A stretch of 64,000 bases of DNA from Desulfonema magnum (GTDB lineage Bacteria; Desulfobacterota; Desulfobacteria; Desulfobacterales; 4be13). The notes beneath the pieces were generated by a model. It saw only the letters and a list, made by a program, of their open reading frames with translations. It was not told the origin of the DNA and ran no database searches. Positions 16,786 to 25,397 of the stretch are shown piece after piece (the first letter of the stretch is position 1; each line of letters starts with the position of its first letter). Both the position numbers and the translations under genes were made by a program. The stretch spans positions 4,609,633 through 4,673,632 of the forward strand of contig NZ_CP061800.1 of the NCBI RefSeq assembly GCF_017377395.1, in the 5' to 3' direction.

Positions 16786-17157
16786 AACAGCTCCTGCTTT
16801 TTATCCGATAGGAAGATTATAAAATCTGAAAACATGAAATGATAAGCATCCGGATAAAAATTTCTGTGCATTTTTCAAAGAAAACTTAGCTTGTTATCCG
16901 AGAGGCACACAGTAAAAGAAATATCGTAAAATTTATCTCCGGGTACTTATCAAATCGGAGTTTCAATATCAGTTTAAATGTGTTAGCTTTGTTTATCAAG
17001 CAAATATTTAAAGTTGCCAATCTCACTCAGGCTTCAGGGCTTTGTTTTTAATTCATTGACTCTGTGATTCAGTTTTGATACAGAGGCATAAAAATTAACC
17101 AAATAAGGGAGCAAAACGATCTCTTCTCTTGAATCAGATACAAAAACCTGTGTACAG
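16786..17157. other. Gene-free AT-rich spacer
   Basis: No convincing coding sequence. It should contain the promoter of the leftward PocR-CheW gene; I could not place one with confidence. Confidence 0.4.
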
Positions 17158-17480
17158 GATAAAAAGTTGCGGTGCGTTAAGAAACCCGGCTTTTTTCCCA
17201 GACGAGACACCTTCCCCCCCTCGGAAAAAGCCGGGTTTCTTTGTTGCTCATCTTTTTTTGTCCTGTACACAGTACAAAAACATAAAATTATGTCAAATTA
17301 TTTATTAAAAACAATTCAGGATAAAAAGTTGCGGTGCGGGAAGAAACCCGGCTTTTTTCCCGGACGGGACACCTTCCCCCCTCGGAAAAAGCCGGGTTTC
17401 TTTGTTGCTCATCTTTTTTTGTCCTGTACACAGTACAAAAACATAAAATTATGTCAGATTATTTATTAAAAACAATTCAG
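17158..17480. repeat. 161-bp tandem duplication joining an AAACCCGG element to the mqnE 5' end
   Basis: Two units start at 17158 and 17320. Each contains an AGAAACCCGG...CCGGGTTTCT inverted element (17178-17241 and 17339-17401) followed by the mqnE leader and first twelve codons. The upstream copy has its own ATG at 17290 reading MSNYLLKTIQDK before it runs into the second element. The true mqnE ATG is at 17451. The upstream mini-frame (17290-17469) stops 19 bases inside mqnE in another frame, so translational coupling is possible but unproven. Confidence 0.85.
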
Positions 17481-18557
17481 GATAAAACCCTCCGCACCAT
17501 TGCCGAAAAGGTTGTGGAAGGGGTTCCGGTAAACGAGGCGGACGCGCTCTGTATGCTCGGCACAAACCACATTCTCGAACTGGGTTTAATTGCCAATTAT
17601 CTGAGACGGAAACTTCACAAGGCGCATGCCTTTTACGGCGTGAATATGAACCTCAATTATACCAATATATGTGAAATTCGCTGTCCCCTGTGTGCGTTCT
17701 CCTGTGATGACGGCGATGAAAAAGCATACACGCTGTCCCTTGAAGATATCGAGAAAAAGGTAAGCGAGGCTGTGGCGTTTGGCATAGATGAAGTCCATAT
17801 TGTCGGCGGTCTCAATCCCCGGCTTAAAATTGAATATTTTGAAAACATGCTGACACGGATAAAGCAGATTAAGCCGGATATTTTTATCGTGGGGTTTACC
17901 GCGACCGAATACGACTATTTTGCAAAGCTGAACAACATCAGTGTGGAAGAGGTGTTTCAAAGATTCATCCGGGCCGGACTCGGGGCCTTGCCCGGCGGCG
18001 GTGCGGAAATATTCGCCGCGGATGTCAGAAACACCATCGCGCCCCGGAAAATATCAGGAAAACGATGGCTGGAGGTGATGAAAATTGCCCATTCAATGGG
18101 CCTGAAAACCAACGCCACCATGCTTTATAATCACATAGAGAAACCCGCGGATATTGCGGATCACCTCTCGCAAATCCGTTCCCTTCAGGATGAGACAAAC
18201 GGATTTAAGGCATTTGTGCCGCTTCCTTATCATGACGCCAACACAGGTATCCGTGCAAAACGAGTCACGACCACGGGATTCGAAGACATCCGGCTTTACG
18301 CCACCAGCCGAATTTTTCTCCATAACATACCGCATCTGAAGGCGCTGTGGATGTATCTCGGGGAAAAGATGGCGCAGGTGCTTCTCAGTTTTGGCGTGGA
18401 TGATATCGGCTCGACTTATCACGATGAAAAGGTGGTTCATGCGGCCGGTGCAAAAACACCGGATTACGGAACAGAGCCTTATCTGAGAAATCTCATTGAA
18501 AACGCAGGAATGAAGCCGGTGAGAAGTGCATCAGATTATGAACCCCTTGGAAAATGA
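17451..18557 (+). CDS. mqnE: Aminofutalosine synthase
   Basis: Radical SAM enzyme that joins the MqnA product (3-enolpyruvyl-benzoate) to the adenosyl group, making aminofutalosine in menaquinone synthesis. The cluster motif CEIRCPLC gives Cys74, Cys78 and Cys81. HIVGGLNPRLKIEYFENML, GLGALPGGGAEIFAADVR and KTNATMLYNHIE are typical of MqnE rather than MqnC. The start is set at 17451 (MSDYLLKTIQ), since the longer frame upstream is translated repeat sequence; this gives 368 residues, the usual size. The first gene of mqnE-A-C-D-B. Its start region is duplicated upstream as described for the repeat. Confidence 0.92.
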   Translation: MSDYLLKTIQDKTLRTIAEKVVEGVPVNEADALCMLGTNHILELGLIANYLRRKLHKAHAFYGVNMNLNYTNICEIRCPLCAFSCDDGDEKAYTLSLEDIEKKVSEAVAFGIDEVHIVGGLNPRLKIEYFENMLTRIKQIKPDIFIVGFTATEYDYFAKLNNISVEEVFQRFIRAGLGALPGGGAEIFAADVRNTIAPRKISGKRWLEVMKIAHSMGLKTNATMLYNHIEKPADIADHLSQIRSLQDETNGFKAFVPLPYHDANTGIRAKRVTTTGFEDIRLYATSRIFLHNIPHLKALWMYLGEKMAQVLLSFGVDDIGSTYHDEKVVHAAGAKTPDYGTEPYLRNLIENAGMKPVRSASDYEPLGK

Positions 18558-18567
18558 GAATCATTAA

Positions 18568-19383
18568 ATGAAACTCGGTTATATTAATTATCTGAACTGC
18601 TATCCCCTTTATTATGAGATGATGGAGAAAAGGCCGGTCTCAGGTGTGCAGCTTATCCCGGGCTATCCCAGCGAACTGAACGAGATGATGCGTAATGAAG
18701 AGCTCGATATAAGCCCTGTTTCGTCAGCCGCATACGCGGATATTCAGGATGAGGTGATGATTCTCCCTGAGTTTTGCCTGGGGTCTGTGGGATATGTGCG
18801 CTCGGTGATTCTGGTCAGCAATGTTCCCATAGAAGACCTGGACGGGAAAACAATCGGGCTTTCCCGTGCGTCTCAGACGTCTGTGGTGCTTTTAAAAAGT
18901 CTCCTGAAACAATATTACCATATTGATCCGATATATCAGCCCAGCGATCCGCTGCCTGTACTCAGAGACTTGGATGCTGCCCTTATCATCGGAAATGAAG
19001 CCATGACGCGTAACCCCGAAGCTGTTCCCTATGTCTATGATCTGGGAGATCTCTGGCTCAGAAAAACAGGTTTTCCAGTAGTATTTGCAGTATTCGTTGT
19101 GCGGAAAAAGGCCATGAGAGAACAGCCGGAAACGCTGAAAGCCATCATCAGTTCATATCATAAATCTCTTGGCTGTCTTGAAACCGAGAGAGATATCTTT
19201 ATCCGAAAAGCCGGAGAAAAGTATCCGAATATCGCTTATGATATTTCCACTTATTTTCGCCTGATAAAGTATGAATTTACACAAGAACTGAAAGACGCGT
19301 TGCGCTTTTATTTCTCTGTTGCAGGAGCCTCAGGTTTTCTCAGACAGGTAAACACTTTGGAATTCATACCCGACAGCATATAA
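18568..19383 (+). CDS. mqnA: Chorismate dehydratase
   Basis: First enzyme of the futalosine pathway, converting chorismate to 3-[(1-carboxyvinyl)oxy]benzoate. It has the periplasmic-binding-protein-like MqnA/MqnD fold. The start MKLGYINYLNCYPLYY and the blocks DISPVSSAAYAD, SRASQTSVVLLKSLL and AALIIGNEAM are clear MqnA features; 271 residues is normal. It begins ten bases after mqnE. A 74-base gap containing a GTCCCGTAGGGACGGCATAT repeat separates it from mqnC. Confidence 0.92.
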   Translation: MKLGYINYLNCYPLYYEMMEKRPVSGVQLIPGYPSELNEMMRNEELDISPVSSAAYADIQDEVMILPEFCLGSVGYVRSVILVSNVPIEDLDGKTIGLSRASQTSVVLLKSLLKQYYHIDPIYQPSDPLPVLRDLDAALIIGNEAMTRNPEAVPYVYDLGDLWLRKTGFPVVFAVFVVRKKAMREQPETLKAIISSYHKSLGCLETERDIFIRKAGEKYPNIAYDISTYFRLIKYEFTQELKDALRFYFSVAGASGFLRQVNTLEFIPDSI

Positions 19384-19406
19384 ACTGCTGAGAGCATGTT
19401 TTAAAA

Positions 19407-19432
19407 GTCCCGTAGGGACGGCATATTTGTAG
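19407..19432. repeat. Short GTCCCGTAGGGACGGCATAT repeat
   Basis: The sequence, with its inner TCCC...GGGA symmetry, recurs at 1982-2001 and in the interior of the elements at 30414-30642. It lies in the mqnA-mqnC gap. Confidence 0.65.
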
Positions 19433-19457
19433 CGATGAACATTTAGGATTAGTCATA

Positions 19458-20537
19458 ATGAATGAATCTTTTACAGATGAAGCACTCAGAGCAAACATAT
19501 ACGAAGGAAAACGCATCTCCCCGGACCAGGGATTAAGGCTCTTTGAATGGGATATTATTGAGCTGGGCCAGGCCGCGGATTACCGGCGAAAGATCGCGTT
19601 TCCAGAAGAAAACGTCGGTTTTATCATTGACAGAATTATCAACTACTCCAATATCTGCGAAGCAAAATGCGCGTTCTGCGCGTATCATGCCCATGCAGGG
19701 CGCGTTGATCCTTATGAACTCTCAATGGATGAAATCTGCCAGAAAACAGAAGAACTTATTCAGGGCCGCGGCACACAGGTCATGCTCCAGGGCGGACTCC
19801 ACCCGGATCACACCCTTGACACCTACCTCACGATGGTAAAGACCCTCCGGGAACGATTCCCTGATATCTATCTGCATTCTTTTTCACCTGCGGAACTGAC
19901 ACATATTGCCTGCAAAAGTGATCTTTCCCTTGATGAAGTAGTGCAATCATTAAAAGACGCGGGGCTGAATTCCGTGCCTGGCGCGTCAGACCTCTTAGTG
20001 GACAGAATTCGCAACGCAGTCAGTCCGAAAAAATGCACCCGTGAACAATGGTGTGAGGTGATGCAGACGCTTTTCCGCCACAACATGACCTCCACCGCTA
20101 CCATGACCTATGGCATGGGAGAAACGCTCAGGGAGCGCATTGCCCACCTTGAGGTCATACGGGAGGTTCAGGACAGCACAGGCATATTGAAAGCCTTTAT
20201 TCCCTGGTCTTTTTCTCCGGCACGCACACGCCTGGAACACATCTCGCCCGCCACAGGCATGGATTATCTGAGAATGGTTGCTATTGCCCGGATATTTCTC
20301 GACAACATCACTTTTATCCAGGCAGGGTGGCTCACCGAGGGAACAAAGCTGGCACAGGTGGCCCTGACAATGGGGGCCAATGACATGGGAGGCGTTCTCA
20401 CGGAAGAGGTCGTGGTAAAAGCCACTGGCATTGAAACTCAGATCACCATGACCGGGATGACCGATCTGATCCGTGACGCGGGAAAAACCCCTGTACAGAG
20501 AGATTCTCAGTACCGTGAAATAAGGAGATTCACATGA
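19458..20537 (+). CDS. mqnC: Cyclic dehypoxanthine futalosine synthase
   Basis: Radical SAM cyclase that turns dehypoxanthine futalosine into the cyclic product. The cluster is CEAKCAFC (Cys67, Cys71, Cys74), preceded by RIINYSNI. TQVMLQGGLHPDHTLDTYL, HSFSPAELTHIA, GLNSVPGASDLLVDRIR and TATMTYGMGET are diagnostic for MqnC. At 359 residues it is full length. Its stop overlaps the mqnD start as ATGA, so the two are coupled. Confidence 0.94.
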   Translation: MNESFTDEALRANIYEGKRISPDQGLRLFEWDIIELGQAADYRRKIAFPEENVGFIIDRIINYSNICEAKCAFCAYHAHAGRVDPYELSMDEICQKTEELIQGRGTQVMLQGGLHPDHTLDTYLTMVKTLRERFPDIYLHSFSPAELTHIACKSDLSLDEVVQSLKDAGLNSVPGASDLLVDRIRNAVSPKKCTREQWCEVMQTLFRHNMTSTATMTYGMGETLRERIAHLEVIREVQDSTGILKAFIPWSFSPARTRLEHISPATGMDYLRMVAIARIFLDNITFIQAGWLTEGTKLAQVALTMGANDMGGVLTEEVVVKATGIETQITMTGMTDLIRDAGKTPVQRDSQYREIRRFT

Positions 20538-21346
20538 AAAACGCTTCCCGGGAACTGGAGATCGGTTTTTCTCCATGTCCCAATGACACGTTTATCTTTC
20601 ACGCCATGCTTCACGGTCTTATTGACACGGGGGAATTTTGTTTTGTTCCTCATATAGATGATGTGGAGGCGTTAAATCTGAAAGCGTTTGAAGGGGCCTT
20701 TCCCATTACCAAGCTCTCTTTTTATGCGTATGTTCTTCTCAAAGAACGCTATGCTCTGCTGGATTCAGGTTCCGCTCTGGGATATAAATGCGGGCCTCTG
20801 CTTGTGGCAAAATCGCGGCTGAAAAATCTCGCTGAGGCCCATATTGCCATTCCGGGAAAATACACCACCGCGCATATGCTTCTTAAACTGTGGCATCCTG
20901 AGATTCAGCATGTAAGTCCCACCCGCTTTGATTTAATTCTTCCCGGGGTGCAATCCGGCGAATTTGACGCGGGGCTGATTATCCATGAGGGGCGGTTTAT
21001 CTATCCCGAATATGGCTGTATAAAAATCATTGATCTCGGAGAATGGTGGGAAGCTGAGACCCGTCTCCCCATTCCCCTGGGATGTATTGCCATACAAAAC
21101 GATCCCTCTGTCATATGTCATAAGGAAAAAATCGAATCTTTTCTGAGGAATTCTGTGAATTACGCTTTTGAAAACCGGGACGCGTCAAGGGAATTTATAA
21201 AGTCCCACGCGCAGGAGATGGATGACACGGTGATTGACAGTCACATTAATCTTTATGTAAATGATTTTACTATATCTTTGGGAGAAACTGGCAGAAAAGC
21301 TGTGGAAACTCTGGCGGAGATGGCGCAATGTCGGAAGATCATCTGA
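20534..21346 (+). CDS. mqnD: 1,4-dihydroxy-6-naphthoate synthase
   Basis: Converts the MqnC product to 1,4-dihydroxy-6-naphthoate, the precursor prenylated to menaquinone. FSPCPNDTFIFHAMLHG is the standard start block; also ITKLSFYAYV, GPLLVAKS, GVQSGEFDAGLIIHEGRF and LPIPLGCIAI. It overlaps mqnC by four bases, has AAGGAGA upstream of its ATG, and overlaps the mqnB start as TGATG. 270 residues is normal. Confidence 0.94.
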   Translation: MKNASRELEIGFSPCPNDTFIFHAMLHGLIDTGEFCFVPHIDDVEALNLKAFEGAFPITKLSFYAYVLLKERYALLDSGSALGYKCGPLLVAKSRLKNLAEAHIAIPGKYTTAHMLLKLWHPEIQHVSPTRFDLILPGVQSGEFDAGLIIHEGRFIYPEYGCIKIIDLGEWWEAETRLPIPLGCIAIQNDPSVICHKEKIESFLRNSVNYAFENRDASREFIKSHAQEMDDTVIDSHINLYVNDFTISLGETGRKAVETLAEMAQCRKII

Positions 21347-21960
21347 TGAAAATTGGTCTGGTAATGGCGACGATGCTGGAAGCGGTCCCCTTTGTCAAAA
21401 GATTCTCATTGCAGCCATGTGAGCAAAAGCCATTTAAAATTTACGAAAATGAGAATCTCCTGCTCATTATTTCAGGCATTGGAAAAGCCAATGCTGCGAT
21501 GGCATGCACCTATCTCCATCTGATGAAGCAGCCGAGATGTATCTGCAATCTTGGCGCGGCCGGTGCGTTAGATGAGGATCATCGGCTGAGAAAAATCTGT
21601 CATATCACCAAGGTCTTCGAACCTGACCGCCCCACTCTCAACAGCGGTGTCCCCCATAAACATATTCCTGATGTTCTCGATGGGTTTCCCAGAGCCACGC
21701 TCGCGACGCAGGATAAACCAGTCATTGATCCTGAAGAGAGGGCGGAAATCGCTGTCATCGCCCATCTTGCGGATATGGAGGGAGCGTCTGTTATTCAGAC
21801 ATGCAGGCGTTTTCACACAAAATGTTATCTCTTTAAATTTGTAAGCGATACGCCGCATGATCATCAGATTGTGGCAAATATCAGAGATTACCGGGAGGAT
21901 TTCTGCTCATTTTTCTGTGAATCAATATTGCCCGTTTTAGAATCTGTGACTGGCAAATAA
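21346..21960 (+). CDS. mqnB: Futalosine hydrolase
   Basis: Removes the base from futalosine to give dehypoxanthine futalosine; member of the nucleoside phosphorylase/MTAN fold. Seen: GLVMATMLEAVPFV, LLIISGIGKANAAMACTYLH, CNLGAAGALDE, ADMEGASVIQTCRRF and KFVSDTPHDHQ, the substrate-binding MEGA region. I place the start at the ATG at 21346, which overlaps the mqnD stop and has GGAAG nine bases upstream; a longer in-frame start at 21328 is possible. The stop codon TAA lies at the edge of the first of three AAACCCGG elements, so the element inserted at the very end of the gene and may supply part of the stop. Confidence 0.88.
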   Translation: MKIGLVMATMLEAVPFVKRFSLQPCEQKPFKIYENENLLLIISGIGKANAAMACTYLHLMKQPRCICNLGAAGALDEDHRLRKICHITKVFEPDRPTLNSGVPHKHIPDVLDGFPRATLATQDKPVIDPEERAEIAVIAHLADMEGASVIQTCRRFHTKCYLFKFVSDTPHDHQIVANIRDYREDFCSFFCESILPVLESVTGK

Positions 21961-22215
21961 ACCCGGCTTTTTCCGGCAGAGGAGAAGCGATCCGTCCGGG
22001 AAAAAAACCCGGGTTTCTTCCCCGCACTGTTTCCGAGATGAGAGTATTGGACAGAAACCCGGCTTTTTCCGGCAGAGGAGAAGCGATCCGTCCGGGAAAA
22101 AAACCCGGGTTTCTTCCCCGCACTGTTTCCGAGATGAGAGTATTGGACAGAAACCCGGCTTTTTCCGGCAGAGGAGAAGCGATCCGTCCGGGGAAAAAAA
22201 GCCGGGTTTCTTCCC
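21957..22215. repeat. Three AAACCCGG elements separated by copies of the next gene's 5' end
   Basis: Elements begin near 21957, 22051 and 22147 with a 96-bp period. The linkers contain CTGTTTCCGAGATGAGAGTA plus TTGGACAG, nearly identical to codons 5-14 of the downstream gene (real copy at 22266-22294). A 70-residue mini-frame through the repeats (22038-22250) ends four bases before the true ATG at 22254. The arrangement mirrors that upstream of mqnE. Confidence 0.88.
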
Positions 22216-22253
22216 CGCACAGATTTTTCATACAAAAAAACAAGAGGTGAGAA

Positions 22254-23825
22254 ATGAAAATCAGTACTGTTTCCGAGATGAGAGCATTGGACAGGACTGC
22301 CATAGAAACATTCGGCATCGCAGATGAACTTTTAATGGAGAACGCGGGACATGCGGCATATGATGTACTGTCCCGGGAATTCGGTATTAAGGATAAAACC
22401 TTTCTTGTTTTCTGCGGTATCGGCAACAACGGAGGAGACGGATTTGTAATTGCGAGAAAAATCCACTCCAATGGCGGTACAGTTCAGGTTTTTATTTTAG
22501 GTGATCCGAATAAATTCAAAGGAGCGGCAAAGACCAATCTTGATATTGTCAGACGCCTGCCCGTCACTGTCCGGCAGATTGATTCCGTGGCATCCATAAA
22601 AACAGATGTGTTTCATTGTTATGCAATTGTGGATGCGATTTTCGGCACAGGGCTGACCCGGGAGGTGGGCGGATTATATCGGGAAGTCATTGAGCTGATC
22701 ACTCAGAGTAAGAAAACAGTTCTGAGCGTTGACATTCCATCGGGCATTGACGGCGATACCGGTCAGATCAAAGGCGTTGCGGTGAACGCGGATTATACCG
22801 CGACATTTGGGTTGCCGAAAATCGGAAACATGCTGTATCCCGGGTATGAACGCTGCGGAAAATTATATGTCACCCACATCTCCTTTCCGCCGTCAATGTA
22901 TGCGTCCGTGAAAACAGAAATCAATTCTCCTCCGAAACTTCCGCCCAGGGATAAAAACGCTCACAAAGGCGATTTTGGCGAGGTTTTGTTTATCGCAGGC
23001 GCGCGCAGCTATTTCGGAGCGCCTTATTTTGCGGCCATGTCTTTTATGAAAGCAGGTGGCGGATATTCCCGGCTTGCCGCGCCGCAGTCAGTCACGCCGT
23101 TTATTGCCACCAAGGGAAGCGAAATTGTTTTTGTTCCTCAGAAAGAGACCGCATCAGGAAGTCTTTCCCTTGAAAACAAAGCTGAGTTGCTGGCATTGGC
23201 CGAAAAAATGGATATGGTTGTCATTGGTCCGGGGTTATCTCTGGAACAAGAGACAAAGCAACTCGTCAGAGAATTGGCAGGAGAAATAAACAAACCGCTC
23301 CTCATTGACGGTGACGCGATTACCGCAATCTGTGAAACTCGTGATGGAATCATAGGAGGACGGAAAGCAGAGACAATCCTCACCCCTCATCTCGGGGAGA
23401 TGTCCAGAATCACACAAAAGACGGTAAGTGAAATTAATAACGATAAGATAAACATCCTGCGACACACTGCCAAAGAAACCAATGCAAGCATTGTACTCAA
23501 GGGCGCACACTCCCTGATAGGATTGCCTGATGAGAGGATTTTTATCAACATGAGCGGGAATTCCGGCATGGCAAGTGCGGGGTCAGGTGATGTGCTGGCG
23601 GGGACCATCGCGGGCATGTTCGGACTCGGGCTGCCGGTTCAGGATGCGGTAAGAAAAGGGGTATTCATTCACGGGCTTGCCGGAGACCTTGCCGCGGAAG
23701 ACAAGGGAGAGGACGGGATCACGGCCCAGGATATACTGGAATACCTGCCCCTTGCTGTAAAGACTGACCGGGAAGGTCTGAATGAAACGCTCAGACATCG
23801 TTATATCGGTGCGTGCGTGATATAA
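22254..23825 (+). CDS. nnr: Bifunctional NAD(P)H-hydrate epimerase / ADP-dependent dehydratase
   Basis: Repairs hydrated NAD(P)H. The N-terminal epimerase domain (about residues 1-215) shows ENAGHAAYDVL, VFCGIGNNGGDGFVIARKI, AIVDAIFGTGLTREV and SVDIPSGIDGDTG. The C-terminal ribokinase-like dehydratase domain (about 230-500) shows HKGDFGEVLFIAGARSYFGA, ILTPHLGEMSRI, ASIVLKGAHSLI and GNSGMASAGSGDVLAGTIAG. At 523 residues both domains are complete. AGAGGTGAG precedes the ATG. Codons 5-14 are copied twice in the upstream repeat array. It may be co-transcribed with mqnB. Confidence 0.94.
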   Translation: MKISTVSEMRALDRTAIETFGIADELLMENAGHAAYDVLSREFGIKDKTFLVFCGIGNNGGDGFVIARKIHSNGGTVQVFILGDPNKFKGAAKTNLDIVRRLPVTVRQIDSVASIKTDVFHCYAIVDAIFGTGLTREVGGLYREVIELITQSKKTVLSVDIPSGIDGDTGQIKGVAVNADYTATFGLPKIGNMLYPGYERCGKLYVTHISFPPSMYASVKTEINSPPKLPPRDKNAHKGDFGEVLFIAGARSYFGAPYFAAMSFMKAGGGYSRLAAPQSVTPFIATKGSEIVFVPQKETASGSLSLENKAELLALAEKMDMVVIGPGLSLEQETKQLVRELAGEINKPLLIDGDAITAICETRDGIIGGRKAETILTPHLGEMSRITQKTVSEINNDKINILRHTAKETNASIVLKGAHSLIGLPDERIFINMSGNSGMASAGSGDVLAGTIAGMFGLGLPVQDAVRKGVFIHGLAGDLAAEDKGEDGITAQDILEYLPLAVKTDREGLNETLRHRYIGACVI

Positions 23826-23826
23826 A

Positions 23827-24262
23827 CACTCGTTCCCAGGCTCTGCCTGGGAACGCATACCCGAGGCTCTGCCTCATGCCGGGGCATCTCAGAGAAATCA
23901 CAGACCGGGTGATGCCATACGGGGAAAACCTATGTGAATTGGCTCTCGGACAATGACACACGAGGCGGAGCCTCGGTTATGCATACCCGATACTCTGCCT
24001 CATGCCGGGGCATTTCAGAGAAATCACAGACCGGGTGATGCCATACGGGGGAAACCTACATGAATTGGCTCTCGGACAATGACACACGAGGCGGAGCCTC
24101 GGTTATGCATACCCGATACTCTGCCTCATGCCGGGGCATTTCAGAGAAATCACAGACCGGGTGATGCCATACGGGGGGAACCTACATGAATTGGCTCTCG
24201 GACAATGACACACGAGGCAGAGCCTCGGTTATGCATTCCCAGGCGGAGCCTGGGAACGAGGT
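23827..24262. repeat. Three 126-bp tandem units bounded by CGTTCCCAGGC REP-like palindromes
   Basis: Units start at GCATACCCGA, positions 23855, 23981 and 24107. Each includes GGCTCTGCCTCATGCCGGGG, a middle segment and CGAGGCGGAGCCTCGG. The whole is flanked by CTCGTTCCCAGGC...GCCTGGGAACG palindromes at both ends. A related single palindrome is at 60857-60885. No gene is present. Confidence 0.85.
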
Positions 24263-24264
24263 TT

Positions 24265-24861
24265 TTATTTTTCCTGGTCAGAGAGATTGTCATCCTTTTT
24301 TTCAGCATATAATTTTTCCAACCTCTCAACTGTCTCAGTCAGTGCCTCGATTTTCGCTGTCAGACTGACCATATCCTCTTTTGTGGCGAGCTGCGTCATT
24401 TTCATCACTTCATTGATCCGCTGATCAATTTTATCACTGACCCACTTTTTAAAATTTTCAGCACGTCCCAGCATTTCTTTCTTGAGCCGGCTGCCTTCGG
24501 ATTCGGAAAGCTCCTTGTTTTTGACCAGCAGGCTGACTATCTTATCAACCTCGTCCTCGGCCATGGTCAGTGCGCTTTGACATTGGGAAGTGTATTTCCT
24601 GGCGTAGTTGATTACAGTTCCGCCTCCCTTGCGAAGCAGGTCTATCAGCACGCCGGACGGTATCTTACTGTCGCCCTGTTTTTCCCGGGCCAGAAGCTGT
24701 GCCACAACGGATGAGGTCAGGTCTTCGCCAGTTTCGTTGTCTTCAATGGAAATTTCCTCACCTGCCTTGATCAGTGCCGAGAGATCATCAAGAGAGACAT
24801 ATTTTTTTTCTGTGGAATCATAGAACTTACGATTGGCATATTTTTTTATTTTGTGTGACAT
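24265..24861 (-). CDS. Polyhydroxyalkanoate synthesis regulator-like protein (PhaR N-domain plus phasin-like coiled coil)
   Basis: Residues about 1-60 match the PHB/PHA accumulation regulator DNA-binding domain: KIKKYANRKFYDSTEKKYVS, then LDDLSALIKAGEEISIEDN and LTSSVVAQLL. The rest (about 90-198) is helical and charged, ending in a heptad-like segment (SLTAKIEALTETVERLEKLY), resembling phasin/PhaI-type granule proteins. The start is set at the ATG at 24861, which has a perfect AAGGAGG upstream; a longer frame to 24894 lacks one. PhaR senses PHA granules and represses phasin genes. No PHA synthase is in the window. Both a regulatory and a structural role are possible. Confidence 0.8.
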   Translation of the reverse strand: MSHKIKKYANRKFYDSTEKKYVSLDDLSALIKAGEEISIEDNETGEDLTSSVVAQLLAREKQGDSKIPSGVLIDLLRKGGGTVINYARKYTSQCQSALTMAEDEVDKIVSLLVKNKELSESEGSRLKKEMLGRAENFKKWVSDKIDQRINEVMKMTQLATKEDMVSLTAKIEALTETVERLEKLYAEKKDDNLSDQEK

Positions 24862-24896
24862 ATTATCCTCCTTAAAAATCTGTTTGTCAGACATTC

Positions 24897-25292
24897 TTCA
24901 GGAGTGCCAAACCTACCGTTTGGCAATCGGAAATTTTATAATAACGTCTTTTAATCATATATGACGCAATGCGTTATCCATGTCAAGATATTTAGGTGAA
25001 CAAAGGTGTTATGGGCTTATGCCGCACTGACAAAATTGAAAAACCAGTAACATTAATACAATTTAAAGCGTTTTCAGGGGCCATATCCCGCTTTTTGCCA
25101 TCAGAACGGGCTTCACAGGATTTTTTTCACGAAACCGAAGCGCTTTGCCAAACATTTTTCTTCCCATATCGCTCTTTTTAGCCTCGAAAAGATAATTATA
25201 GGCACAATTTACAGCCAAAATAGACAGGTAATTTATTTGATATTAGCCAATTAGCGTGGCCCGACCCCAATGCGCACTACCCCAATGCACAC
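24897..25292. other. Spacer with a TGCCAAAC-GTTTGGCA hairpin
   Basis: The hairpin at 24906-24926 belongs to the dispersed GGAGTGCCAAAC family (also 30658 and 43800). CCCAATGCGCACT and CCCAATGCACACT are direct repeats at 25266-25293. No coding sequence was supported. Confidence 0.5.
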
Positions 25293-25328
25293 TCGACAAT
25301 TTTGTCGAACCTGAACGCTGATTGTCGA
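25293..25328 (+). promoter_or_regulatory. Candidate enhancer/operator: TCGACAA-TT-TTGTCGA plus a third half-site
   Basis: A perfect 7-2-7 inverted repeat occupies 25293-25308. A further TTGTCGA half-site occupies 25322-25328, exactly 20 bp (two helical turns) from the one at 25302. The group lies about 75-90 bp upstream of the sigma-54-like promoter, the usual distance for an enhancer-binding response regulator. This is inferred from sequence layout only. Confidence 0.45.
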
Positions 25329-25381
25329 ACCTGCGAGTCTGTATAATGAGATAACTATCTGTTTTTAAAATATATGGATTT

Positions 25382-25397
25382 TGGCACGGTTATTGAT
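25382..25397 (+). promoter_or_regulatory. Sigma-54-like (-24/-12) promoter
   Basis: TGGCACGGTTATTGAT matches TGGCAC-N5-TTGCW except that the -12 C is A. The GG and the -12 G have the required ten-base gap. A transcript would begin near 25409, 50 bases before the secreted-protein gene at 25459. Confidence 0.45.

Noticed and set aside
17167..17469. 100-residue plus-strand frame upstream of mqnE
   Set aside because: It is the translation of AAACCCGG repeat units and of the duplicated mqnE start; I treat only the mini-frame from 17290 as of possible regulatory interest.
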